In this document: in pieces, positions 44,240-52,118 of the stretch
Position numbering within the stretch: the stretch's first letter is position 1
Layout: every line of letters starts with the position of its first letter
Source of the DNA: Comamonadaceae bacterium
GTDB taxonomy: Bacteria; Pseudomonadota; Gammaproteobacteria; Burkholderiales; Burkholderiaceae_C
Length of the DNA stretch: 52,118 nucleotides
NCBI GenBank assembly: GCA_947445115.1
Contig: CANFCG010000016.1
Coordinates: 1-52,118 of the forward strand
Reading direction: 5' to 3'
The notes under the pieces: model-generated
Databases searched by the model: none
What the model was told of the DNA's origin: nothing
The model's input: only the letters and a program-made list of their open reading frames with translations
Made by a program: the position numbers and the translations under genes

Positions 44240-45628
44240 TCAATCGTTTTGCGGCACAAGACAAGTCTTGTGCGTGATGTGGTGCTCGAACTCCGAGCGA
44301 AAATGTTTGATGAAGGCGCGCATGGGCATTGCGGCGGCATCGCCCAGCGCGCAGATGGTGCGGCCTTGGATGTTGTCGGCGACCGAGTTCAGCAAGTCTA
44401 AATCTTCAGGTTTGCCCTCACCATGTTCGATGCGATTGATCACGCGCCACAGCCAGCCTGTGCCCTCCCTGCAAGGGGTGCATTGACCGCAAGACTCGTG
44501 CATATAGAAATACGATAGGCGCAGCATGGATTTGACCATGCAGCGGGTGTCGTCCATCACGATGACTGCGCCCGAACCCAGCATCGAGCCTGCTTTGGCA
44601 ATACTGTCGTAGTCCATGTCGGTTGCCATCATGATGTCGGCAGGTAACACGGGCATGGACGAGCCGCCTGGAATCACGGCCTTGAGCGTGCGGCCTTTGT
44701 CCGCATCGCGGATGCCGCCTGCGAGTTCCAATAGTTTGGAGAACGGCGTGCCCATAGGGATTTCGTAATTACCAGGGCGCGCCACATCGCCGCTGATTGA
44801 AAAAATCTTCGTGCCGCCGTTATTGGGCTTGCCGCATTCCAAATACGCTTGCCCGCCATTACGAATAATCCACGGCACGGCTGCGAAGGTCTCGGTGTTG
44901 TTAATCGTGGTGGGTTTGCCGTACAGGCCGAAACTGGCTGGGAAGGGCGGTTTAAAGCGGGGTTGGCCTTTTTTGCCTTCTAAGGACTCAAGCAAGGCAG
45001 TTTCTTCGCCGCAGATGTAGGCGCCGAAGCCGTGGAAAGCGTGAAGCTGGAATTTGAAACCTGCATCGCACACGTTGTCACCCAAATAGCCCGCAGCGCG
45101 TGCCTCTTCTAGCGCCGCTTCAAAGCGGTCGTAGGTTGCAAAAATCTCACCGTGGATGTAGTTGTAACCAACCGATGCGCCAATCGAAAAGCCTGCAATG
45201 ATCATGCCTTCGATCACGATGTGGGGGTTGTATTGCAAGATGTCGCGGTCTTTGCAAGTGCCTGGCTCACCTTCGTCTGAATTGCAAACAATGTACTTTT
45301 GCCCAGGGAACGTCTTGGGCATAAAGCTCCACTTTAGGCCTGTCGGGAAGCCCGCACCGCCGCGTCCACGCAGGGCGGACTCTTTGAGCGTTGCAATGAC
45401 TTGATCTTGTGTGAGTGGCTCAGAGCCACTGCCATCTTTGCCCAGAATTTTCTTCAAAGCCGCATAACCGCCGCGCGCTTCGTAGTCTTTGAGCGACCAG
45501 TTGCTGCCATTCAAATCCGCCATGATTTGCGGATTGATGTGGCGTCCGTGAAAGGAGGTCTCGTTGCCAGTCGCGGCAAATTGCGAGAGGAAATTTTTTG
45601 CGCTCGGGCTAGTATTCATCATGCTCAT
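44240..45628 (-). CDS. nuoF: NADH-quinone oxidoreductase subunit F
   Basis: A 462-residue subunit that binds NADH and FMN. Landmarks are the flavin/NADH loop [17 protein letters not shown], the acidic [16 protein letters not shown], and the [4Fe-4S] N3 motif [14 protein letters not shown] with a fourth Cys in GRTICALGD. It overlaps nuoE by four bases. Confidence 0.98.
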   Translation of the reverse strand: MSMMNTSPSAKNFLSQFAATGNETSFHGRHINPQIMADLNGSNWSLKDYEARGGYAALKKILGKDGSGSEPLTQDQVIATLKESALRGRGGAGFPTGLKWSFMPKTFPGQKYIVCNSDEGEPGTCKDRDILQYNPHIVIEGMIIAGFSIGASVGYNYIHGEIFATYDRFEAALEEARAAGYLGDNVCDAGFKFQLHAFHGFGAYICGEETALLESLEGKKGQPRFKPPFPASFGLYGKPTTINNTETFAAVPWIIRNGGQAYLECGKPNNGGTKIFSISGDVARPGNYEIPMGTPFSKLLELAGGIRDADKGRTLKAVIPGGSSMPVLPADIMMATDMDYDSIAKAGSMLGSGAVIVMDDTRCMVKSMLRLSYFYMHESCGQCTPCREGTGWLWRVINRIEHGEGKPEDLDLLNSVADNIQGRTICALGDAAAMPMRAFIKHFRSEFEHHITHKTCLVPQND

Positions 45629-46128
45629 TTCGCAGCCTCAATTTTCAAACCGCCCAAGAGTGCATCGAGCTTGGCATTCGTCATCAAGCTGCACATGTCG
45701 CGGTCATTGACGAGCAGAACAGGCGCATCCGCGCACGCACCCAAGCACTCGCTAGGCTGCACGGTAAACACGCCGTCAGCCGTTGTGCCGTAAGGCTGTA
45801 CACCGAGCTTGCTGCAAACATAGTCCAGCGCTTTTTGTCCGCCGCCGTGCGCACCCAATTGGCAAGGCAAATTGGTACACACGTTCAGTTTGAACTTGCC
45901 CACAGGCGCTTGGTTGTACATGTTATAGAAGGTCGTGACTTCGTGCACGGCGATCACCGGCATACCGAGGTACGCGCCAATCGCAGCTTCAGACTCAGGC
46001 GAGACAAAATCAAGCTCTTGCTGCGCAATCGCAAGGCATGCCATCACAGCCGATTGCTTTTGATCAGCGGGGTATTTGGCGACTTCTTTTGCGAAGCGCG
46101 CTAGGGTGGATTCAGAAAAGATGCTCAT
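45625..46128 (-). CDS. nuoE: NADH-quinone oxidoreductase subunit E
   Basis: A 167-residue thioredoxin-fold subunit with the N1a [2Fe-2S] cluster, cysteines in [14 protein letters not shown] and [13 protein letters not shown]. It supports the NuoF flavin site. It is six bases downstream of nuoD. Confidence 0.98.
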   Translation of the reverse strand: MSIFSESTLARFAKEVAKYPADQKQSAVMACLAIAQQELDFVSPESEAAIGAYLGMPVIAVHEVTTFYNMYNQAPVGKFKLNVCTNLPCQLGAHGGGQKALDYVCSKLGVQPYGTTADGVFTVQPSECLGACADAPVLLVNDRDMCSLMTNAKLDALLGGLKIEAAK

Positions 46129-46133
46129 CGTTA

Positions 46134-47390
46134 TTACCTATCAATCTCACCAAACACAATGTCCATCGTGCCAATAATAGCGACGGCATCGGCAATCATG
46201 TGGCCGCGTGCCATTTCGTCTAAGCCCGCAAGGTGCGCAAAGCCTGGGGCGCGGATTTTGAGGCGATAAGGTTTGTTTGCACCGTCGCTCACCATGTAAA
46301 TGCCGAATTCGCCTTTCGGGTGCTCGGTCCCCACGTAGGCTTCGCCTTCAGGGACGCAGAAACCTTCGGTGAAGAGTTTAAAATGGTGGATGAGTTCCTC
46401 CATATTCGACTTCATCGATTCACGATCGGGTGCGGCGACTTTGTGGTTGTCGGTGATGACTGGCAAACCTGGATTAGCTTTGAGCCAAGCCACGCACTGC
46501 TGAATGATGCGATTCGACTGTGCCATCTCTTCCATGCGAACTAAGTAGCGGTCGTAGCTGTCGCCTGTCACGCCTACGGGAATATCAAAGTCCATCTTGG
46601 CGTACACATCGTACGGTTGTTTTTTACGCAAATCCCACGCCACGCCTGAGCCACGCAGCATCGCGCCTGTAAAGCCCATATTGAGCGCACGCTCTGGCGT
46701 GACCACGCCAATGCCGACGGTGCGTTGCTTCCAAATGCGGTTGTCGGTGAGGAGCGTGTGGTACTCGTCCAAGCACTTTGGGAAGCGGTTGGTGAAATCT
46801 TCAATGAAGTCGAGTACCGAGCCTTGACGGTTTTCGTTTAGCTTGGCAAGCGCCTTGGCGTTCTTGATTTTGCTAACTTTGTACTGCGGCATTTGGTCTG
46901 GCAAATCGCGGTACACGCCGCCTGGACGGAAGTAGGCCGCGTGCATACGCGCGCCTGAGACGGCTTCGTAGATGTCAAATAGGTCTTCGCGCTCGCGGAA
47001 GGCGTAGAGCATGATGGCCATCGCGCCGCAATCGAGTCCGTGGCAACCCACCCACAAGAGGTGATTGAGCACGCGGGTGATTTCGGCAAACATCACGCGG
47101 ATGTACTGGGCGCGCTCTGGCACTTGAATGCCCATCATCTTTTCAATCGCCAAGCAATAGGCGTGCTCGTTGCACATCATGGAGACGTAATCGAGGCGGT
47201 CCATGTAAGGCAAGGACTGCATGTAGGTCTTGCTTTCGGCTAACTTTTCAGTAGCACGGTGCAAAAGCCCGATATGCGGATCGGCACGCTGGATGACTTC
47301 ACCGTCTAGCTCTAAAACAAGGCGCAAAACGCCATGTGCAGCAGGATGTTGAGGCCCGAAATTGAGGGTGTAGTTTTTAATTTCAGCCAT
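46134..47390 (-). CDS. nuoD: NADH-quinone oxidoreductase subunit D
   Basis: A 418-residue subunit that forms the quinone site with NuoB and is related to the large subunit of NiFe hydrogenases, without the metal cysteines. Landmarks are [20 protein letters not shown] (quinone-site His), [12 protein letters not shown] and [16 protein letters not shown]. Confidence 0.98.
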   Translation of the reverse strand: MAEIKNYTLNFGPQHPAAHGVLRLVLELDGEVIQRADPHIGLLHRATEKLAESKTYMQSLPYMDRLDYVSMMCNEHAYCLAIEKMMGIQVPERAQYIRVMFAEITRVLNHLLWVGCHGLDCGAMAIMLYAFREREDLFDIYEAVSGARMHAAYFRPGGVYRDLPDQMPQYKVSKIKNAKALAKLNENRQGSVLDFIEDFTNRFPKCLDEYHTLLTDNRIWKQRTVGIGVVTPERALNMGFTGAMLRGSGVAWDLRKKQPYDVYAKMDFDIPVGVTGDSYDRYLVRMEEMAQSNRIIQQCVAWLKANPGLPVITDNHKVAAPDRESMKSNMEELIHHFKLFTEGFCVPEGEAYVGTEHPKGEFGIYMVSDGANKPYRLKIRAPGFAHLAGLDEMARGHMIADAVAIIGTMDIVFGEIDR

Positions 47391-47392
47391 TT

Positions 47393-48076
47393 TTATTTCA
47401 CCTCGGTGGCTGGAGCGACAGCTGGAGCAGGTTGGGCATTGAGCACTGAGCCTTTTATGCCGCCGTAATTGGTTTCGCGAATAATGCGCGGCGTGATCTC
47501 ACGTGGCTCTATGGATACGGGCTGATACACCACGCGTTTGGCGACTTCGTCATAGCGCATTTCCACATGACCACTGGTCGGGAAATCCTTGCGGAACGGA
47601 TGACCAATGAAGCCGTAGTCGGTCAAGATGCGGCGCAGGTCGTTGTGACCATCGAACACGATGCCAAACAAGTCGAAAGCTTCGCGCTCGAACCAATTGG
47701 CGCTTGACCAAATGCTGGTGAGTGACGGTACGATGGGCATGTCGTCGTCAGCTGCGAATACTTTTAAGCGCACGCGTTGATTCAGGCTGACAGATAGCAA
47801 ATGCGAGACCACGCAGTAGCGACTGCCTTCGTAAGCGCCTTCTTTGTAGCTGGAGTAATCGACACCACACACGTCAATCAGCTGTTCAAATTGGCAACCT
47901 GATGCGTCTTTTAGCAACTGCGCGACGGCAAGATAATTTTTCGGAGCAACGATAACGTTAAGTTCGCCAACTTCGCTATTTGCAGCACCGAAACTATCGA
48001 GTTCAATGCTTTTTGCTTTGTCGCCAAGAATAGCGATGATGTGAGATTTGAGGGCTTCTAATTTTGCAAGCGACAT
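47393..48076 (-). CDS. nuoC: NADH-quinone oxidoreductase subunit C
   Basis: A 227-residue peripheral subunit of the 30 kDa family. Landmarks are [20 protein letters not shown] and [20 protein letters not shown]. It is separate from nuoD here, not fused as in enterobacteria. The C-terminal tail is Ala/Pro-rich. Confidence 0.97.
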   Translation of the reverse strand: MSLAKLEALKSHIIAILGDKAKSIELDSFGAANSEVGELNVIVAPKNYLAVAQLLKDASGCQFEQLIDVCGVDYSSYKEGAYEGSRYCVVSHLLSVSLNQRVRLKVFAADDDMPIVPSLTSIWSSANWFEREAFDLFGIVFDGHNDLRRILTDYGFIGHPFRKDFPTSGHVEMRYDEVAKRVVYQPVSIEPREITPRIIRETNYGGIKGSVLNAQPAPAVAPATEVK

Positions 48077-48079
48077 GAG

Positions 48080-48556
48080 TTAAGCCCTCGCAATCGTATG
48101 GGTGCGGCGCACTTTTTGTTGTAATTGGATGATGCCGTAGAGCAGCGCTTCGGCTGTAGGCGGGCAACCCGGCACATAGATATCGACGGGCACGATGCGG
48201 TCGCAACCGCGCACGACCGAGTAGCTGTAGTGGTAGTAACCACCGCCGTTGGCGCAAGACCCCATCGAGATCACCCAGCGCGGCTCGGACATTTGGTCAT
48301 AAACCTTACGCAGAGCAGGCGCCATTTTGTTGCACAGCGTGCCCGCCACTATCATCACGTCAGATTGACGTGGGCTTGGGCGGAAAACCACGCCAAAACG
48401 GTCAAGGTCATAGCGAGCGCAGCCCGCATGGATCATTTCGACCGCACAGCAAGCAAGGCCAAACGTCATCGGCCACATCGAACCTGTTTTAGCCCAATTC
48501 ACGATCGAGTCGTAACTCGTCGTGGCAAAGCCTTCTTTAAAAACGCCTTCAATCAT
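48080..48556 (-). CDS. nuoB: NADH-quinone oxidoreductase subunit B
   Basis: A 158-residue subunit that holds the last cluster, N2, next to quinone. The ligands are the tandem cysteines in [11 protein letters not shown], plus [10 protein letters not shown] and [11 protein letters not shown]. It lies between nuoA and nuoC as usual. Confidence 0.98.
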   Translation of the reverse strand: MIEGVFKEGFATTSYDSIVNWAKTGSMWPMTFGLACCAVEMIHAGCARYDLDRFGVVFRPSPRQSDVMIVAGTLCNKMAPALRKVYDQMSEPRWVISMGSCANGGGYYHYSYSVVRGCDRIVPVDIYVPGCPPTAEALLYGIIQLQQKVRRTHTIARA

Positions 48557-48565
48557 TTTTATTCC

Positions 48566-48925
48566 TTATTCCCAATCTAACGCGCCTTTTTTCCACATGT
48601 AGGCAAAGCCTACAACCACGATAGTCAAGAACGTCAACATTTCAAAAAAACCAATTAAACCCAACTCCTTGAGCGCTGCAGCCCAAGGAAATAGGAACGC
48701 AATTTCTAAGTCGAAAAGAATAAACAGGATGGCAACCAAGTAGTAGCGCACATCAAACTTCATGCGAGCATCTTCGAAGGCTTCGAAGCCGCATTCAAAA
48801 GCAGAATTTTTTGCCGCGTCAGGGCGATTAGGGCCCAGGATGTAACCGAGGACTTGGGGGACTACGCCAACTGCAACGCCTACGATGATGAACAATAAAA
48901 CAGGGAGATATTGATCGAGTTGCAT
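48566..48925 (-). CDS. nuoA: NADH-quinone oxidoreductase subunit A
   Basis: A 119-residue membrane subunit with three helices and the conserved loop [20 protein letters not shown], which carries the cysteine that reports the active/deactive state in related enzymes. It is the first gene of the nuo operon; tRNA-Leu(GAG) lies 25 bases upstream and may share the transcript. Confidence 0.98.
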   Translation of the reverse strand: MQLDQYLPVLLFIIVGVAVGVVPQVLGYILGPNRPDAAKNSAFECGFEAFEDARMKFDVRYYLVAILFILFDLEIAFLFPWAAALKELGLIGFFEMLTFLTIVVVGFAYMWKKGALDWE

Positions 48926-48950
48926 GGCGCTTTAGCGTTTATTTTTGTGA

Positions 48951-49035
48951 TGGTGCCGTCGGCGAGACTCGAACTCGCACAGCTTTCGCCACTACCCCCT
49001 CAAGATAGCGTGTCTACCAATTTCACCACGACGGC
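48951..49035 (-). tRNA. tRNA-Leu (GAG)
   Basis: An 85-base minus-strand tRNA with acceptor stem GCCGTCG / CGACGGC and encoded CCA. The anticodon stem CTATC / GGTAG holds TTGAGGG, giving anticodon GAG. It sits between secG and nuoA, a placement common in Burkholderiales. Confidence 0.96.
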
Positions 49036-49133
49036 ATTAAAAACTACTCATCCAAATCACAAGAGGAATTGCGTGATTTGGACAGCTAACGAGTTTAACC
49101 TGAAAAAGGGTAAACCCGCTGTTCTCGCGTCAC

Positions 49134-49508
49134 TTATTTCGTGGGAATTTGCGCTGAACCCTTTGCTGCTGACGCTGCGGGTGCTGGCACTGCTGCAGAT
49201 GATGTGTTTTGGACAGGAGCCGTGGATGTCGGAACGGCGCTCTCTAGCACGCTGCCTGTTGCTGCTGGCTTGAGATTGCCGAAATAAGCCAAAGTCAGTG
49301 TGCAGACAAAAAACACGGCAGCCAAAGCGCCCGTCGTGCGCGACATGAAGCTGGCGCCGCCCGAGGCACCAAATAGTGAACCAGACGAGCCAGAGCCAAA
49401 GGCTGCGCCCATGTCGGCACCTTTGCCTTGCTGAATCAAAATCAGGCCAATCATGACGATAGCAGCCAACATTTGAATGGCTAAAACGATATTTAAGAGT
49501 GCGCTCAT
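49134..49508 (-). CDS. secG: Protein-export membrane protein SecG
   Basis: A 124-residue auxiliary subunit of the SecYEG translocon. Two helices (about 3-25 and 55-73) flank the conserved cytoplasmic loop LIQQGKGADMGAAFGSGSSG. The C-terminal 45 residues are an Ala/Pro/Thr-rich extension typical of betaproteobacteria. It follows tpiA by 49 bases. Confidence 0.95.
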   Translation of the reverse strand: MSALLNIVLAIQMLAAIVMIGLILIQQGKGADMGAAFGSGSSGSLFGASGGASFMSRTTGALAAVFFVCTLTLAYFGNLKPAATGSVLESAVPTSTAPVQNTSSAAVPAPAASAAKGSAQIPTK

Positions 49509-49557
49509 TTTTATTTTCCTAATCTAGAGTAATTTTGATGTGAATTGAATGATTTTA

Positions 49558-50316
49558 TTATTTGGCTGCGGCAACGATGCTTAAAAAGTCAGCCGCTTTG
49601 AGTGCTGCGCCACCGATCAAGCCGCCGTCAATATCGCTGCAAGCCAATAACGAGACGGCGTTCGCAGCGTTCATGCTGCCGCCATACAAAATCTGAACGC
49701 GCTCAGCTGCCACAGGGCTTGCTGCGTGCAGCTGCGCCCGCAGCACCGAGTGAACCGCTTGCGCCATTTCTGGTGTTGCTGTCTTGCCTGTGCCAATCGC
49801 CCAAACGGGTTCATAGGCGAGGACAATTTCGCTGATGCAGTGGCCGTTTTCGTGGATGACGGCAGCCAATTGACGCTTCACCACTTCTTCGGTTTTGCCT
49901 GCTTCGCGCTCTGCGAGTGATTCACCCACACACACAATGGGCGTAATGCCAGCAGCCAAAGCTGCTTTGGCTTTCAAGGCGACTAGCGTATCGGTCTCGC
50001 CGTGATATTGGCGGCGCTCGGAGTGACCCACAATGGCATAGCGAACGCCAAATTCCTTCAACATGGCGGCGGAAATTTCGCCCGTGAAAGCACCTTTGTC
50101 ATGACTTGAAATATCTTGGCTGCCAAGGCTGATTTTTGAGCCTGTGAGCAAGTTTTTCAGCTGACTCAAATAAGCCGATGGCGTGCAGACCGCAACGGCT
50201 GTGGTTTGCGAACCATCATCACCTGCAAGCCCCGCTAGTATTGCCTTGCAGAGCAGCTCGTTATCCGCTAACGAGCCATTCATTTTCCAATTGCCAGCGA
50301 TAAGTTTTTTCCGCAT
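49558..50316 (-). CDS. tpiA: Triosephosphate isomerase
   Basis: The ATG at 50316 ([13 protein letters not shown]) is chosen because TAGGAGA lies just upstream; this gives 252 residues. It interconverts dihydroxyacetone phosphate and glyceraldehyde 3-phosphate. Catalytic residues are visible: Lys in GNWKMNG, His in [11 protein letters not shown] and Glu in [14 protein letters not shown]; the phosphate loop is GLIGGAAL. Confidence 0.97.
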   Translation of the reverse strand: MRKKLIAGNWKMNGSLADNELLCKAILAGLAGDDGSQTTAVAVCTPSAYLSQLKNLLTGSKISLGSQDISSHDKGAFTGEISAAMLKEFGVRYAIVGHSERRQYHGETDTLVALKAKAALAAGITPIVCVGESLAEREAGKTEEVVKRQLAAVIHENGHCISEIVLAYEPVWAIGTGKTATPEMAQAVHSVLRAQLHAASPVAAERVQILYGGSMNAANAVSLLACSDIDGGLIGGAALKAADFLSIVAAAK

Positions 50317-50324
50317 ATTTTCTC

Positions 50325-51320
50325 CTACCAAGTCAGCACAATTTTGCCAATGTGTTGGTTCGACTCCATCAGCTTATGCGCCTCTGCCGCTTCTGTGATG
50401 GGGAATGTTTTGAACAAAACAGGCCTGATGGTTTTGTTTGCCAAAAGCGGCCAAACATGGGCTTTGAGTGATGCCGCAATATTCGACTTAAACGACACAG
50501 AGCGTGGTCGCAAAGTTGATCCTGTCAGTGTCAAGCGCTTACGCAAAACCAAGCCCGCATTGACTTCCGACTTGACACCGCCTTGTACAGCGATGATGAC
50601 GATTCGCCCATCTTCGGCCAAGCACTCCACTTCGCGCTTCACGTATTCGCCAGCGACCATGTCGAGCACCACATCAACACCTTTGCCATGGGTAATTCGG
50701 CGAGTTTCGACCACAAAGTCATGTGTTTTGTAGTTGATGGCATAGTCCGCGCCCAACTCTAAGCACGCGTTACATTTTTCGTTAGTGCCCGCCGTCGCAA
50801 TGACTGTGGCACCAAATGCTTTGCCTATTTGAATCGCCGTGACGCCAATGCCGCTCGTTCCGCCTTGAATCAAAAGCGTCTCGCCTTTTTGTAGGCGACC
50901 GCGATCCATGACATTGCTAAAAACGGTAAAAAACGTTTCTGGCAAAGATGCGGCTTCAATGTCCGAGAGACCTTCTGGCACTAACAAACATTGACCAACG
51001 GGTGCGACGCACAATTCTGCATATCCACCCCCCGTCACCAATGCGCACACACGATCACCAACCTTATAGCCCGCTTCTCGCATCGCTTGTTCGTCGCCGC
51101 TCAAAATTATTCCCGCTACTTCAAGGCCGGGAATATCGGATGCGCCAGTTGGGACGGGATAGTTCCCCGTGCGCTGCAGCACATCGGGACGATTTACGCC
51201 CGATGCCGTCACGCGAATGAGCAAGTCACCGGAGCCTAGCGCCGGTGTTGCAGGATCAGGGCGTTTGCCCAGCACCAATACTTCTGGTGCGCCGAAAGCC
51301 GTAATTTCAACTGCGCGCAT
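50325..51320 (-). CDS. NAD(P)H-quinone oxidoreductase (zinc-less MDR family)
   Basis: A 331-residue medium-chain dehydrogenase of the PIG3/Qor type, which lacks the zinc-binding cysteines. Landmarks are the N-terminal GroES-like fold ([19 protein letters not shown]), the cofactor motif [20 protein letters not shown] and [11 protein letters not shown]. It probably reduces quinones or enones with NADPH. It is four bases downstream of pnp and eight bases upstream of tpiA, so it is part of that operon. Confidence 0.92.
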   Translation of the reverse strand: MRAVEITAFGAPEVLVLGKRPDPATPALGSGDLLIRVTASGVNRPDVLQRTGNYPVPTGASDIPGLEVAGIILSGDEQAMREAGYKVGDRVCALVTGGGYAELCVAPVGQCLLVPEGLSDIEAASLPETFFTVFSNVMDRGRLQKGETLLIQGGTSGIGVTAIQIGKAFGATVIATAGTNEKCNACLELGADYAINYKTHDFVVETRRITHGKGVDVVLDMVAGEYVKREVECLAEDGRIVIIAVQGGVKSEVNAGLVLRKRLTLTGSTLRPRSVSFKSNIAASLKAHVWPLLANKTIRPVLFKTFPITEAAEAHKLMESNQHIGKIVLTW

Positions 51321-51324
51321 AGTC

Positions 51325-52118
51325 TTAGTGTTGCTCGCCTTGTTGTTGATCTTGCGCAGGACGATCCATCAGCACCTTCATAGACAATTTCACGCGGCCT
51401 TTTTCGTCCGTTTCCATGACTTTGACTTTGACGATTTGACCTTCTGTGAGGTAGTCGCTGACTTTTTCGACACGCTCGTGTGCGATTTGGCTGATGTGCA
51501 ACAAGCCGTCTTTGCCAGGCATGAGGTTAATCAAAGCACCGAAGTCAAACAGCTTGGTCACTGGACCTTCGTAGACTTTGCCGATTTCCACTTCAGCGGT
51601 AATCAGCTCAATGCGGCGCTTGGCTTCTTCAGCTTTAGCCGTGTCGTTGGAGGCAATCGTCACCACGCCTTCGTCGGTAATGTTGATTTGCGTGCCCGTC
51701 TCTTCGCACAGTGCGCGAATCACAGCGCCACCTTTGCCGATCACGTCGCGAATTTTTTCTGGGTTGATTTTGAGCGTGTACAGTCGCGGCGCGAAGTCAG
51801 AGACTTCTGCGTTAGGCGCTGCCATCACTTCTTGCATCTTGCCCAAAATGTGCATACGCGCTTCTTTGGCTTGAGCCAATGCCACTTGCATGATTTCTTT
51901 GGTAATGCCTTGGATTTTGATGTCCATTTGCAGTGCGGTAATACCGTTGGTCGTGCCAGCAACTTTAAAGTCCATATCGCCCAAATGGTCTTCGTCGCCC
52001 AAGATGTCGGTGAGTACGGCGAACTTGTTGCCGTCTTTGATCAGACCCATGGCGATACCTGCCACGTGTGCTTTCAAAGGCACGCCAGCGTCCATCATGG
52101 AGAGGCAACCGCCGCAGA
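51325..52118 (-). CDS. pnp: Polyribonucleotide nucleotidyltransferase, 3' part (partial)
   Basis: The gene continues beyond the right window edge; the visible C-terminal part is about 264 residues. It contains the end of the second RNase PH domain ([34 protein letters not shown]), then the KH domain (about [20 protein letters not shown]) and the S1 domain ([32 protein letters not shown]). PNPase degrades RNA with phosphate as part of the degradosome. Apparent ATG starts inside the window are internal codons. Confidence 0.97.
   Translation of the reverse strand, partial: CGGCLSMMDAGVPLKAHVAGIAMGLIKDGNKFAVLTDILGDEDHLGDMDFKVAGTTNGITALQMDIKIQGITKEIMQVALAQAKEARMHILGKMQEVMAAPNAEVSDFAPRLYTLKINPEKIRDVIGKGGAVIRALCEETGTQINITDEGVVTIASNDTAKAEEAKRRIELITAEVEIGKVYEGPVTKLFDFGALINLMPGKDGLLHISQIAHERVEKVSDYLTEGQIVKVKVMETDEKGRVKLSMKVLMDRPAQDQQQGEQH

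Noticed and set aside
1-52118. CRISPR arrays, rRNA genes or transposases
   Set aside because: No regularly spaced repeat array, rRNA-like sequence or transposase motif was seen.

Overview
The window looks like a chromosomal segment of a betaproteobacterium of the order Burkholderiales. This rests on gene order: pnp - quinone oxidoreductase - tpiA - secG - tRNA-Leu(GAG) - nuoA to nuoN - DUF2818 - NUDIX, and thrS - infC - rpmI - rplT - pheS - pheT - ihfA - MerR - tRNA-Pro, both familiar from that order. A Bug-type solute-binding protein and an intracellular polyhydroxyalkanoate depolymerase fit too. I cannot name the genus.

Region 1 (1-12454) is an aromatic-degradation cluster. Two LysR regulators and one IclR regulator surround a Rieske oxygenase, two FAD monooxygenases (each followed by a small DUF2783 protein), a metallo-beta-lactamase-fold protein, a Bug periplasmic binding protein, homogentisate 1,2-dioxygenase and fumarylacetoacetase. 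The likely logic is uptake and hydroxylation of an aromatic acid, then ring cleavage by the homogentisate route to fumarate and acetoacetate. No maleylacetoacetate isomerase is visible here. A 26-base palindromic repeat lies in frame inside the second monooxygenase gene, and a second copy follows fumarylacetoacetase.

Region 2 (12464-20193) is a housekeeping translation block: thrS, infC (with an ATC start), rpmI, rplT, a strong terminator, pheS, pheT, ihfA, a MerR-type regulator and tRNA-Pro(GGG).

Region 3 (about 20194-25711) is a compact integrative element next to tRNA-Pro. It carries a P4-type tyrosine integrase, a small protein resembling the Barnase/EndoU/RelE-like nuclease group, an AlpA-type regulator, a HTH protein, a replication-like winged-helix protein followed by iteron-like repeats, and a lipoprotein. 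The motif GGGGGTACAAA recurs across the element. Two right-end-like segments (24355 and 25630) have the same 50-base internal spacing, suggesting stacked insertion events.

Region 4 (25712-33638) holds mixed metabolic genes: an RnfB-like ferredoxin coupled to phaZ, a YgiD-type dioxygenase, a creatininase-family amidohydrolase, an alpha/beta hydrolase, glutathione peroxidase, a MAPEG protein, glnS, a low-complexity acidic protein and tRNA-Leu(UAA).

Region 5 (33652-52118) is on the minus strand: the complete 14-gene complex I operon with DUF2818 and NUDIX genes behind it, preceded by tRNA-Leu(GAG), secG, tpiA, a quinone oxidoreductase and the 3' part of pnp, which runs off the window. I saw no CRISPR array, rRNA or transposase gene.
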